In this document: positions 1 through 11,021 of the stretch, piece after piece
How positions within the stretch are numbered: position 1 is the first letter of the stretch
How the letters are laid out: each line of letters begins with the position of its first letter
Source: Anaeramoeba flamelloides
Taxonomy: Eukaryota > Metamonada > Anaeramoebidae
NCBI GenBank assembly: GCA_027625915.1
Contig: JANTQA010000057.1
Location: 5,580,001-5,644,000 of the forward strand
DNA: 64,000 bases
Direction of reading: 5' to 3'
Translations under genes and position numbers: made by a program
Notes under the pieces: model-generated
Databases searched by the model: none
Told to the model about the DNA's origin: nothing
What the model saw: only the letters and a program-made list of their open reading frames with translations

Positions 1-455
1 TATATATATATATATTCAATTTTCAATATCAAATTTGAAAATATTTACAAGAAATTGCTATTTAAAATAATCTAATATTATCTGAAAATGAAAATACAAT
101 TGAATTCTAAATTTATAAGTTACTTAAAGTAATTTATTTGATTCAAATAATTTTTATAAAAATAATATTACTATTTTTATATAATTTCGATTTTTTTTTT
201 TATTATTATTAATTAGACAAAAAACTATGTGGAAAAAAAAAAGAAAAACAAAAAAATAATTAACCTTAAAAAAACCGATAAAAGTAAATGTTTTATTAAT
301 AATTATAATTAATTTAAAAATGAAATAAAAAAAGCACTATTGTTTTACAAAATATTTTCTTTTGCTTTTAAAATAAATAAAAGATTTTATCTTCAGTATA
401 TTTATCTCTTTTGATCCTAGATAAATTTATTTTTTATTTGTTAAAAAGAAATTCT

Positions 456-513
<58 letters not shown>

Positions 514-1155
514 TATTATTGGAAAATAGGTTATTTTACGCTTAAATTTAGATAAAAGTACTCAGAAATGAAGTAAAAACATTTCACCACTAAGAAATAA
601 ATCAAATTGATAATTATCATGTTATAAAACAATGAAAAAAAAATTATTTTATTGTTTTTTTCTGATTTCTTCATTTAATACTTTGCAAGCACAATTATAA
701 TACAAAAAATGTATTGAATAATATTGCCAAAAAGCATACTTTAATATTTTGGAACTTTATCATTTTATACTCCACAAGCTGAAACATGATGTCTCCATTT
801 TTTGGAGGTTTTTCGAGAAAAGTTAATTTTAGAAGAAACCATTTATTCCAAATATATTTTGGTACGCTGTTATTATATACAATCCCCTTAAATAATTCAA
901 TTTTAGTAAACTTATCAAGCATAATTTAGTTCAGATCATAAAAAGAAATAATTTTATAAGTTCAGAATATTTTGCATTTTGTCTGTATCTTTTATATTTC
1001 TACCTTGAAGATCTTTGATTTTTTTTTGAAATTTACCAAATAATTTAAAATGTATTTTCCTTCTTTTTCCATTTAAAAAATATAAACTCTTTTTATGATT
1101 ATCATTATTATTGTCTTATATTTTTATATATAAATATTTTAATATTTAATTATAG
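1..1155. other. gene-poor AT-rich stretch at window edge
   Basis: Mostly A/T-rich DNA with homopolymers. A slightly less AT-rich island at about 690-930 holds a 75-codon ATG ORF on the minus strand (695..922). On the plus strand the same island has a 48-codon ATG ORF (788..931). Neither resembles a family I know and neither has convincing splice sites. Earlier exons of the transporter that ends at 1424 could lie here or before the window, but I could not find one with matching phase. Confidence 0.4.
477..511. repeat. (GA)n microsatellite after a poly-A run
   Basis: About 17 GA units directly follow a run of roughly 20 A on the plus strand. Pure purine on one strand, so polymorphism and assembly error are likely here. 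Confidence 0.95.
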
Positions 1156-1424
1156 TTGGTGGGTCGCTTTTTAGTTGGAGTGTTACAACAAAACGAAAAT
1201 TCCCCTTTGGCCATCATTTTTCTTATTTAATTTTATCTTTATTACCATTATGCGCTATTCTCATAACTTATACCATCCCAAAACGATTTAATATCATTTG
1301 GGGCAAAAATAATAGTAAAGTTAAAAAGTTAAATAAGATTACTGAAATTATTAACGATTCTAAAAATATGAATACAAAAAATAATACAGAATCTGATAAT
1401 CAAAATTCAAAAAAAAATTTATAA
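1156..1424 (+). CDS. C-terminal exon of an MFS-like transporter (partial)
   Basis: An 88-codon open stretch ending in TAA follows an acceptor (AG at 1154-1155 after a T/A-rich tract). It has no start codon, so it should be the last exon of a spliced gene. The first two bases complete a codon from the previous exon. The peptide begins GGSLFSWSVTTKRKFPFGHH, then has one hydrophobic helix (about residues 22-42), a basic turn (PKRFN) and a hydrophilic K/N-rich tail. The GG-x-LFSWS...FPF..HF pattern followed by a last helix resembles the end of major facilitator transporters, especially the zinc-induced-facilitator-like group. Base composition is clearly less AT-rich than the flanks. Substrate cannot be told from one exon. 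A generic polytopic membrane protein is the alternative. Confidence 0.55.
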
Positions 1425-1442
1425 AAAACAAATTTTATTTAG

Positions 1443-1481
<39 letters not shown>

Positions 1482-4179
1482 CATAGAGAATTTAGAAAAA
1501 TAAAATGTTAATAGTCGAAGAATTTTTTAATTGTTTTTTTTTGAAAAATTATTAAATAAAATAGTCAATTAATTCATTTTATTATTTTTTTTTCGAATGA
1601 AATTTTATGATATTTATTTTGTTAAAAATCAGAAAGAGCAAAAAATAATTTAATATTTACTAAAAATAAAATGATATTTTTTTGAAGAATTTTATATTTT
1701 TTTTAAGATGAACCTTATTAAAAAAATCAAAAATCGAAAAGAAAAAAGGAATAAATAAAAAATGAAAAACTATTTTTCAAAAATGTTCACTGGCTTTAAA
1801 ATATCAATGAAAGTTGTTTTGAAGTTTAATCCCATATTCTTATCACAAAAAAATATTTTCATATTTTTGGATTAGAATCATTTTTTCTAATTATGCAAAT
1901 TTTTGTTTTGCTTTTTCAAATATTTTTTTTTCTTTTTTTTTTTATATTTTCAATTCTTTTTTCTCTTTTGTTTTATTTTATTTTTTTTATATGTCTTAAT
2001 ATACTCGAATAATGTTTTTTTTTTCAAGAATGTGTTTTAATGAATATACACATCTAAATTTGATTCGAATATTGTTAAAAACCTGCCCTCCATTCACTAT
2101 TTTGGTTCAACAGCCCTCCCATAATCTTTAGCTAAAAATTGAAAAAAAATACAAATATTTTCAACTTTTTTTTTAATTTTTTTGTTACTCAAATCAAAAT
2201 CATTTAAAGATCAGTCAATATCGTTAGAATCCACTAGCTTTTCTGAAAATTCAAATAAACAAAGAAAACCATTTTATTTTTTTGGAAAAATAAAATTTTC
2301 AACCAAATTTTTTTCTTTAAAAAATACAACTCCTTTTTTTTCTACCAAGTAGAACACACTCACTTAACCAAAACAAAACAATTTTCAAACCAAAATTGAA
2401 ATTAAACTATTCTTTCTGTGGGTTGAGAAAATAAATTTCTCTTTTTTCTTCATTTTTCAACCAAAAAAAGATAAAATATAATTACTAACAATCATTCAAG
2501 CTACAAAAGTTTGTATTGTCATGCGTTTTTGTAATTTTTAAACCCCAATTGGTAATAAATAATCTTAAAGAGTAAATCTCATGAACGAAAATGAGTACCA
2601 AATCCTCGATGTCTATTAAAGATTTAATTTTTGGATTGAGAAAATTTTACTTCAAAAAATGAAATTAAACACGATTTTCCAGTCTTACTCTAAACTGAAT
2701 AAGGTTTTCTCCTTTATAATTCGAAATTTGAATGGTAGTTTTCCAAAAAATTATCTGGAAAATTATTCCAAAAATAAGTAATTTTCTTATTTTTTGAAAA
2801 ATTGTAGTACTTCAAGACATTTACATTTTCAAAACAAATCTATTTTGTATAAATCTCTTATGATCAAAAAACCAATTCTCTAAACTTTTTTAACATTGTT
2901 AAATTCAAATTCCGGCGAGAGGTTTTTTTTTCAATTCCAAATTAATAGATTTTTAATAATATTTTTTGTCACAATATACAAAAAATGTTTCAGTTTATAT
3001 CTTTGAAATTTTCCTTTATTAGTTTATTGATCAACCGTTCCCATTCAATTTTTAATAATAATATAAGAGTAAATATTATTTTTGGTGTTAATTACTGGAA
3101 ATTAGAAAAAAATAAAAAATAACAAACTTGTAGCGAAAAGCTTATAAATTATACCCAAGAAAAAAAAAAGATTTTAGAAAATACAAATAAACAATAAGAA
3201 AAACCAAGGCATTATAATGTCTTTTAAAATGAATTTGATTATTTGTCAAAAATATTAGTTTTAAACCATTTTTAGTCCATGTTAAGTTATAAAAACACCT
3301 ACAAAATAATTGAAAAAAATTTTAGTTCAAAATTTTTGATATGGTTAAATTAATTTCAGAATAACAATGTTACATATTTCCTGATAATTTGAAAAAATTA
3401 CAATTTTAATAAATATTTGATATTTCATTTTTTCAATAACATAATAGACTGGTTTTGTTTAGAAATTATGTGAAAATGGTAAATATTCTGTTAAAGTTGA
3501 ATTCCCTTAAAATAGATAAACGCACGATTTATTAGTTGAGGATACTGATATATTTAAAAATATTATTTATAAAATTTTTTTATTCCATTTTCTATTTTAT
3601 TTTTTTGTACTGTTCCTAATAATGATGAAGATCGAATTTTTATTGGTTTGAATTTAAAAGAAACTCATTAAATTACTCAATTTTGGAAATATTCTATTAA
3701 ACAAAATTGTTTTAGAGTAGATGTATCATGATCTAGAATTAGGAAATTGAACTTTAATTTTATTTATAATTTTTTAAATTTGTGGGTATCTAACTTTTTG
3801 TTTGATAAATAATTGTTTATAGAACTGTCAGCCAAAATAAGAATGAAATTTTTTTATTTTAGACATTCCATAATATTTGAACTCAGAATTTTTTTGTTGA
3901 GATTTCTAATTTTTTCTTCTGTGGTTTTGTTATAAATAAAAGTTGAAATTTTAATTAGATAATTGATCTAATTTATTAATTCCTATATAATTTATTTAAT
4001 CTTATTTTTTTTTTCAAAAATTGAATTTAACATGACAAAACTTTTGAATTGGGGTTTAGTTGAAAATTCTATCAAACAACAAAAAAAAAAAAACAAAAAA
4101 CAAAACATTAAAAAAAATCAAAAATATTATCTATTTTAAAGCAAATAATATATAATATAACATTTAGCCAAAAGAATTT
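1425..4179. other. intergenic, repeat-bearing
   Basis: No coding sequence recognised. Holds a (TA)n tract at 1445-1477 just after the transporter stop and a decayed dispersed repeat at about 1985-3115. The rest is A/T-rich DNA with homopolymer runs. Confidence 0.6.
1985..3115 (+). repeat. dispersed repeat family G, copy 1
   Basis: About 1.1 kb that matches, in inverted orientation, 55735-56875, and in part 60410-63005. Shared landmarks are the ATTCACTATTTGGGTTC-like block (2092-2110 against the complement of 56735-56755), the GAGTACCAAATCC block (2593 against the complement of about 56250), and the block around TGATCAATAAACT (complement at 3010-3030). All copies are riddled with small indels. 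No long ORF, and I saw no clear terminal repeats or target duplication, so the element class is unknown. An ancient retroposon or degraded DNA transposon both remain possible. Confidence 0.7.
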
Positions 4180-5304
4180 TTAAACCTTTTTGACTAAATA
4201 TTTATACATGGGCATATTCTTATATTGATAATTAAAATTAAAAAATTTCTTTCCAGATTTTTGGTTGTTTTTGATTGACTGATAATTTCTTTTTTTTGTA
4301 TTGGCCTTCATTTGTTCTTTGTCCTTTTTTTTAGCATATGTTATATCTGTTATTAGAGAGGCAAAAACAAGAAATATGCCAATCAATTGAGCAAAAGAGA
4401 TTTTGTGCTTGAAAAAAAAGATGGAATAAAAGATCGTAAAAAATTTTCTTGTTGTTGTAATTATGGAAATGATTAATGATTCAAAATGGTGCAGCCCATA
4501 ATACAAGAACAGTTGTCCTGAAGATTGGCAAACACCACATATTACTAATTTGAGAAGGGCGGTTGGGTGGCTGAAAAAAAAGAATAAGTAATGGAAGAAA
4601 TTGCCAAACAATAAGGAAATTAGGAAGCTAAAGAGGCAGATCCAAAAGTTTAACCAAGCCATGGACCAAAATTGTGTTGTTGAAGCGTAGGCCCTTTTCA
4701 GGTGATCCAAAAAAGGACCAAAAATGCCGTCTGCAATTAAAGCAAAGGAGATCAGCAAAAAGCCAAAAGAAGAGTCCTCGGACAAATTAAGGGAAATCGC
4801 AGAGAGCCTGAAGACGCAGATCCCAAGCGTCATCCCGAGGATGCACATGATCCTGTATTTGCTGTACCTCCTTTTAAAAATAACAATACCAAGAACAAGC
4901 ACAGCAACGGGCTTGCACGACTTCACTAAGATCTGTGTTGGGTATTGTGTTAGTTGGAATGCATGGTAGCCGCACAGATGGGAAAATAAATTAATAGCAG
5001 CAACGGGGATAAACTTCAATTTCGGGATCTGTTGCGAATTGCTATTGAGCAATTCCTTGATTTCAATGTTGTTTTGCGGCAAGACATGCCGTTTTTGAAT
5101 GTTGACTTTGCTTTCAATTAAATAGCCTGCTAATCCAAAAAGACAATTGCAAAACGAGAGAGAAAAGACCCAGAAAATGGTAAAATGGAACGAGGAGCCC
5201 TCAATCTTGTGGCTTAATAACGACTCATGAAAGCCTCCGAAAAACCAAAAGAAAAAATAAATTCCACACACGGTAATGATGAGTTTGTTTTGTTTCGAGA
5301 TCAT
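4180..5304 (-). CDS. SLC35B1-like ER nucleotide(-sugar) transporter
   Basis: A 374-residue polytopic membrane protein, close to the ~320-residue family length plus a short hydrophilic tail. About ten hydrophobic helices. The family signatures are clear: KSCKPVAVLVLG at 128-139 with a following KRRYS, DGIFGPFLDH at 192-201, and TTTRKFFTI at 283-291, the hallmark of the UAA/SLC35B group. Human SLC35B1 is an ER protein first classed as a UDP-sugar carrier and later as an ATP/ADP exchanger; which substrate applies here is not visible. I start at the ATG at 5304, which puts the first helix at residue 8. An in-frame ATG at 5376 would add 24 residues with no family counterpart. The C terminus is lysine-rich but lacks a strict KKxx dilysine signal. 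Single exon. Confidence 0.85.
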   Translation of the reverse strand: MISKQNKLIITVCGIYFFFWFFGGFHESLLSHKIEGSSFHFTIFWVFSLSFCNCLFGLAGYLIESKVNIQKRHVLPQNNIEIKELLNSNSQQIPKLKFIPVAAINLFSHLCGYHAFQLTQYPTQILVKSCKPVAVLVLGIVIFKRRYSKYRIMCILGMTLGICVFRLSAISLNLSEDSSFGFLLISFALIADGIFGPFLDHLKRAYASTTQFWSMAWLNFWICLFSFLISLLFGNFFHYLFFFFSHPTALLKLVICGVCQSSGQLFLYYGLHHFESLIISIITTTRKFFTIFYSIFFFKHKISFAQLIGIFLVFASLITDITYAKKKDKEQMKANTKKRNYQSIKNNQKSGKKFFNFNYQYKNMPMYKYLVKKV

Positions 5305-5574
5305 ACAAAATACATTCTTTTTTGTTGTTGGGAGAAAATAGAAGCAAAAATGAAAAAATGGTTTTATTTTTATCATTATTATGATTTGTTGTTTTATGGT
5401 ACTGATTTTAAAATGTATTGGTTTACTTTCTTTTATTATGATTGAGTAATTGTATGGAAAAACTAATTTTGGTTTTTGCAATTATCAATTTTGTTCTCTT
5501 TGTTTTTTACTTTTGAGAATTGTCTAAACTTTGTTTTTTTTATTGTTTTCTATCAAACTAATTTACTCTTAGTT

Positions 5575-6800
5575 CCAAAATAAATGGAACAAAATTTTCA
5601 TTCAGTTTTGTAAAAATGGATTTTTTTTTAATAAAAGGACTAATATTTCAAATTTCTAATTCACTAAAATCAGCTTAAATTGATGAATTTCTCTTTTAGA
5701 ATTTTTTGTATCTCAGATGTTTTATTGAATTCCTTGGATGTCTTTTTATTTTGGAAAGCTGAATGAAAATTTTGATCTTTTTATTTTTCGATTAAAAGTA
5801 GGGTTTATTTGCTTAAAATTTGATCAGTGTAATATAATGAAGAAAGAAATGAACCAATTATTAAAGATTTGTCATATTATTCGACACTTTCGCCAAAATA
5901 ATACTTGAAGAAAAGTTTAATCCGTGTTTCCAAATAAAAAGCTGTGTTTCTTTTTTATAGAAGAATTATATATCAATGGAAGAAACCCACAATATACCAT
6001 AAGGAAATACAGTATTGGTTTCTTAACGTTCTATTTGTTTCAAAAGGAATTCTAAAAATGAAGGATCAAATTGAAAAAGTTTTCAAAAAAAATATAGTTA
6101 TCGTTCTGAAAAAAAGTTAACAAGGAAAAAAAGGTAAAACACGATTTTTCATTGAGAAGATTACTGAAAACCAAAAATAGATCCACACAAAAGAAAGACA
6201 AAATTAACTTCAAAGAATAATCCATTATATTATTTTCAACCGAATCAACAAACACACTTTAAATCTACTTTGATATCTAAATGGTGTAATTTTGGGAGAT
6301 CTCTAAAATAGTCATTTTTTTCAATAAATTTTTAATAATCCATTAATCAAAGATAAACTGATATCAAAAGATAGTATTAAAAAAAATTATTGTACTGAAT
6401 CCTTCACTTTGTCTTTATTTATTTCTTTATTCTTTTTATAATTTATCTTACTTTTGAATTTTCAGGTTCTATTAAGATTTACAATTAAAAACCTTTTTCA
6501 CGTTTTTTCAGAACTTTTAATTTTTTTCATCAAAAAAAAATAAGATGAAATTTCATACAAATTGGGAAAATTACTTGAAATTTCAAATTTAATTCCTAAT
6601 TTAAAATTAATCAAAAATATCTGGCTGTTTAGAACCAAAATTGGCTTGAAATCGGGTTGACTATTGGATGCTATTTTGAAACAAGAAGATAAAAAAGCCT
6701 GGATTTTATATTGAAACACTGATTATTTGCTTTTGGAAGAAATTTTTTGGATCACCTTGACTTTAATTATAGAATAAATAAAATACTATCCGAAGAAGGA
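5575..6800 (+). repeat. dispersed repeat family H, copies near SLC35B1
   Basis: 5880-6740 matches 29945-30440 in the same order, for example the TATAGAAGA...TATCAA and GGTTTCTTAA.GTTCTATT blocks. 5575-5830 matches 30465-30700, where it lies on the other side, so two partial copies probably sit in tandem. A shorter inverted match is at 55560-55735 and another piece at 58600-58885. No coding capacity; ends not resolved. Confidence 0.6.
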
Positions 6801-6976
6801 AAGAATTAATTGTTTCTATAATATTTATAAAATGATCTGTAAAATTCAATTGTGCAATTTTCAAGATCTTCAAAAGTAAGTTGTTAAAACCTCAACATAA
6901 ACACTTTTTTTTTTTTTTTTAATCAAGTCAATTAAAAAATTTTCGGTATATTAAATCTCTTTCTTCTTTCTACTTA

Positions 6977-7172
6977 CAGTCAGTTCCACTTTTGAGAGAC
7001 AAACTTTCAACGGAATTCAATGTACAAAAAAGTCCCAAATTTAAGCATATTTTTGGGTTTTTTTTTTTACACAAATTATTTTACTAGAATCTGAATTTTG
7101 TGCCTTAATAAGGAATTTTTTTTGTGCCTTAAATTTCGCATAAAGTTTGTGTCTTAAAAGTTGAACTAAATG
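6977..7172. mobile_element. Tc1/mariner-type MITE, copy 1
   Basis: A 196-bp palindromic element that starts CAGTCAGTTCCA and ends GTTGAACTAAATG, flanked on both sides by TA (6975-6976 and 7173-7174). The two halves are inverted copies of each other (motifs GTGCCTTAA and AAACTTTC recur inverted). The CAGT terminus plus TA duplication is the mark of Tc1/mariner-mobilised elements. A second copy lies at 32701-32897. Too short to encode a transposase. Confidence 0.85.
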
Positions 7173-8252
7173 TATGAAAACTAAAAATTCTTTATGTTGG
7201 AATAGTAAATATTTAAATTATTCAAATCCTAAATAGTGTCTAGGTTTTTACTTCAAAAATACTAGAATAAAACACAATACAATTTTTTGTATAAATCCCA
7301 TATATTATCTGAATAACTTTCCTTTTCTTGACAAGTACTTTACTTTTTGTGAAAAGGTTAATTCTGTCAAAAAAGCTACTAGAAAGACTATTTTGTCATA
7401 ATAAAAATGAATTATTAATTAACAAAATATTGATTTTTTACTATCTTTTGAATTTTTCAGAATTGCCAAGTAGTCAACTTTTAAATGGAAAACTTAAATA
7501 AAAAAACAATTAAAATAAAAAATTTTTGTTGGATAACAAAATAATCAATAAACTGATTGTTTTTTAAATATAAAAAAAAAAATAAATCAATGATCAGATC
7601 AAACCAATTAAAGAATTTTTTCTTGAATTGATTGTAAAATTTTATCTATCATTTTCTTCAATCAAAGTGACTACTTAATATAAATTATCATTTTCAAATA
7701 TATTGTATAATCATCTATTGCGTCGAAAATTAAACAGGATTGATATTACCGTCTTCTATTGAAATTCAATATTTGAGTAAAACATCTTCTTAAGTATCTA
7801 TAATTATAAAGGGGGATTTTTTTTTTTTTTTAAAAGACTTTTCAATAGAAGAACTCTAAAAGAAAAATTCCAAAATGATTTTTTGAAAAGCGTCTTATCA
7901 TCTTCCAATTCTTTTTCTTTTCTAAAATTTTCATTTTTACGAAAAATCAAAACTAAAGTAATTTTTTTTTTTGAACAATAACTTTGATCAAATCAGAATT
8001 ACTATTTCTCCTGAGGTATAAAATTTTTAAAGGAAAAATACCTTTTCAAAAAAAATTTTATAACTAAATTCCAACCTCAATTTTCCCAATTGGTCTTTAA
8101 TTATTGGTTTTTTCTCTTAATTTGTTTTTAATTATTTTATGATAAAAAAAATTTTTTCTTACATCTTATTTTATTTTTACAGAACTGAAAAATTACAATA
8201 CAATTAAGGATTTAAATCCGTTATCTTGGTTGTATGACCGAAGAATATATAT
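7173..8252. other. intergenic, nothing recognised
   Basis: A/T-rich DNA with poly-T runs. I see no ORF with coding character, RNA gene or well-defined repeat. Confidence 0.5.
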
Positions 8253-9739
8253 CCCTTAGCACCCCAAATAACCTAAAAACATTTCAAACAAAAATTTTAA
8301 TTTGAAATGTTATCAAAGGATAATAAGGTATAGAATTAATATAAAATTATCTTAGAAAGAAAATTTTATAATTAAAAATTGTATAGTTAGTTAAAATAAA
8401 AAAATAACTTGAAAAAAAATTTTCAACATTGGGAATTTTTTTTTGGTTATTGTGATTTTATTATTTTTCCAAATTTTGTCAAAATAACTTTTTTTTTTTT
8501 TTTTGAAAAGTTTGTCTAGACATCAAAAACCTCTTAGTTTTAACATTTAAAACACATCATATTTTACTGGAAATTTTTCTGGGGCCCTTTGCATCCCAAA
8601 ATTGCCTAAAATGCTTGATTTATTAATTTATTCATTTTAAAAGTTATTATAACATCACATAGAAAATTTGTTTTATCTATTGATTATTATTCAATATCAA
8701 TATCTATATTAGATTCTAAATAATTTAAAAATAAAACAAAATATAAATTAAATTAGAAAAAAAAATCAAATTTTTTTTCATTGCAAAAATTTTACAATTT
8801 TTTTCAACAAGATTTTTTTTCAATTTTAAATGATTTGGCCAATAGTTCGAGTCAGATTAATATTGGATTTTTTTTTTATTATTTTACAATTTTTTAATTT
8901 TTGACTTTTTAAAATCTAGACATAAAATTAACAATATTTTTGTAGTAGAGACCATATATCAGAACTTATTTAACAAGATATGGATTAATTTATTAAGGAA
9001 AAATCCAAATATCGCAAATATATTATTCAATTTTTTATCAATAACAAAATACAAAAAAAAATTGGTTTCAGAGATTATTTTATTATATTGGAATAATATT
9101 TAAGAGTTATTTTTATTTTATTTTAAATTTAGGTATAAAGAGTTTATCGATTAAAAAGTAATTTATATTTGTTTTATTCCAATTTAATAAATTGAAATTA
9201 TTTTACAATTTGTTTTTTTTTTTTGATTATAAATTATTATCTATTGCTAAAAAAAAAAGTTTTAGAAAATTAATCATATTAAAAATTTAATTTTGGCCTA
9301 AAGAAATAAATTTCATTTTTCTCTTAATTGGATATTTATTGAAATTTTTTCTAAAAAAAAAAATTAAATTTCAAGTAATTTATTTTTTTATTTATTTTTT
9401 ACATCATAAAATTAGCAAAATTGTTTTGTGGTTATTATTAATAAATTAATGTGTTGAGTTTTGAATTACTATTAATGTAATAAAATTTCTGATTTAAAAA
9501 AATAAAATAAAAATAAAAATCTTTAAAAAAAATGTAAAAATGAATAATTATTATTTTTTTTTTCAATTTCAAAAAAAATCAATAACTTAACTAATTTATC
9601 TTTGAACTATTTTGACTTTTTATTATAATTCAAATCTGGATTAAAAACAAATAAGAAAATTAATATATTAGTAGATCAATATCATTTTAAATCTAATTTA
9701 AAAAACTTGATGAAATTTAGGCCAATCCGGGGTGCTAAG

Positions 9740-9740
<1 letters not shown>
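8253..9740. mobile_element. repeat family E (CCCTTAGCACCCC ends), longest copy
   Basis: Bounded by CCCTTAGCACCCC at 8253 and its inverted form GGGGTGCTAAGG ending at 9740. A second, diverged left-type end (CCCTTTGCATCCC, then GCCTAAAATG) lies at 8585, so the element may really be 8585-9740 inserted beside an older end. The right 600 bp match 21477-22110 in inverted orientation and 25579-25800. Each clear end abuts a TA run: 9741-9773 here and 21444-21476 in the second copy. No transposase seen; a non-autonomous DNA transposon with a preference for TA microsatellites is the likely reading. Confidence 0.65.
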
Positions 9741-9773
<33 letters not shown>

Positions 9774-9776
<3 letters not shown>

Positions 9777-11021
9777 GATAAAAAACTAAAAGAAATTAAA
9801 TTTTCAAATTTATTGAGTATTTCTCAACAATCCTTATTAATAATGCGTTAGATTGGAAGAAAATAGTACATATGGTGAAAACCCCAACATTTTTTTTTAA
9901 AAAAAACACTTATTATTTTTAAAAATTTTATTCAGAAATAAATATTTTTAGTAATGAAACGTACATTCCTTTTGAAAAATTAACAAACCCCAAGTATTTT
10001 TGATATTTAGATTAAAACTTTATCAAAAACTCAAAAAGAAAAAGTATTATTTTTTAGAAAAAAATAATAAAGATTTTTCAATTTTTTAATTTCACTTTAT
10101 TTGGAAGTTTTCCCTCAAAATATTTTTTAAATATTGTATATCATTATCATTTTTTTATAATTTATTTGTATTTTTTCTTTTATCTTTTTTTTCTTTTCAT
10201 TTATCTATTCTTTTTTTTTATCTTTAAAGTGAAAAGAAAATGTTTGAAAACCCAATTTAACTGAAAAAAAAAATGCGGTAGTATATTTTTTAAAAAATTA
10301 ATTGTGTTTAATATTCAAATCTAATTATCAATAATTTTATTTATCTGAGGAAGTTGAGATAGTTTTAATAGGGACATTCCAAAGAAAAGTGAAAAAAATT
10401 TTTACAACTTTTTTTTTTTTTTTGGAAATTTTAGATTTTGTTCGGGTATTTCTTTTATGAATCTCAACTCTAATATGAAGTTTATTATTTCTCTTATTTC
10501 CAAATAATCTTCTATGTTAACCTATTCGAAAAAAAAAAAAAAAAAAGCAATTTTTCATTTTTTGTTACATTTCTGTGAAATCGGGTTTAATTTGATTTTA
10601 TTTTTGTGATTTTTTTGTAAACAATTAAACAGGTGTGAACAACTTGAAAATTTTATAAACTTTTAATTATATTAATATTTACAATTAAATATTCTCTCGT
10701 ACATTTCCTCAATGGTAATTTTGGAAAACTAATTTAAAATTTTTATTAAACAATCATACGAAACTTTAAAAAAAAATAAATATATTATATTTTTATTTCA
10801 CAGTCCTATGTTTATTCAACAAATAGGAAGTGTATTAAAAAAATAATTCACAATTAAGAAAGGGGAAAAATATATCATTTGTTAAGAATTAAAGAAGAAG
10901 ATACAAAAAGGGGGAATTGGGCAATATAAATTAATTTTTGGTGTGAAAGGATTTCCTAAAAACGTCACGTAAATAGTGTAAACAATTGTGATCGTCATAT
11001 TTATAAGGGTCATTAAAATCT
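9774..11021. other. intergenic 3' of cyclin gene
   Basis: A/T-rich DNA with poly-T and poly-A runs and no ORF of note. The last ~150 bases before the cyclin stop are somewhat less AT-rich and may be its 3' UTR. Confidence 0.45.

Noticed and set aside
4724-5445. Plus-strand ORFs opposite SLC35B1
   Set aside because: Antisense shadows; the minus strand carries the family motifs.
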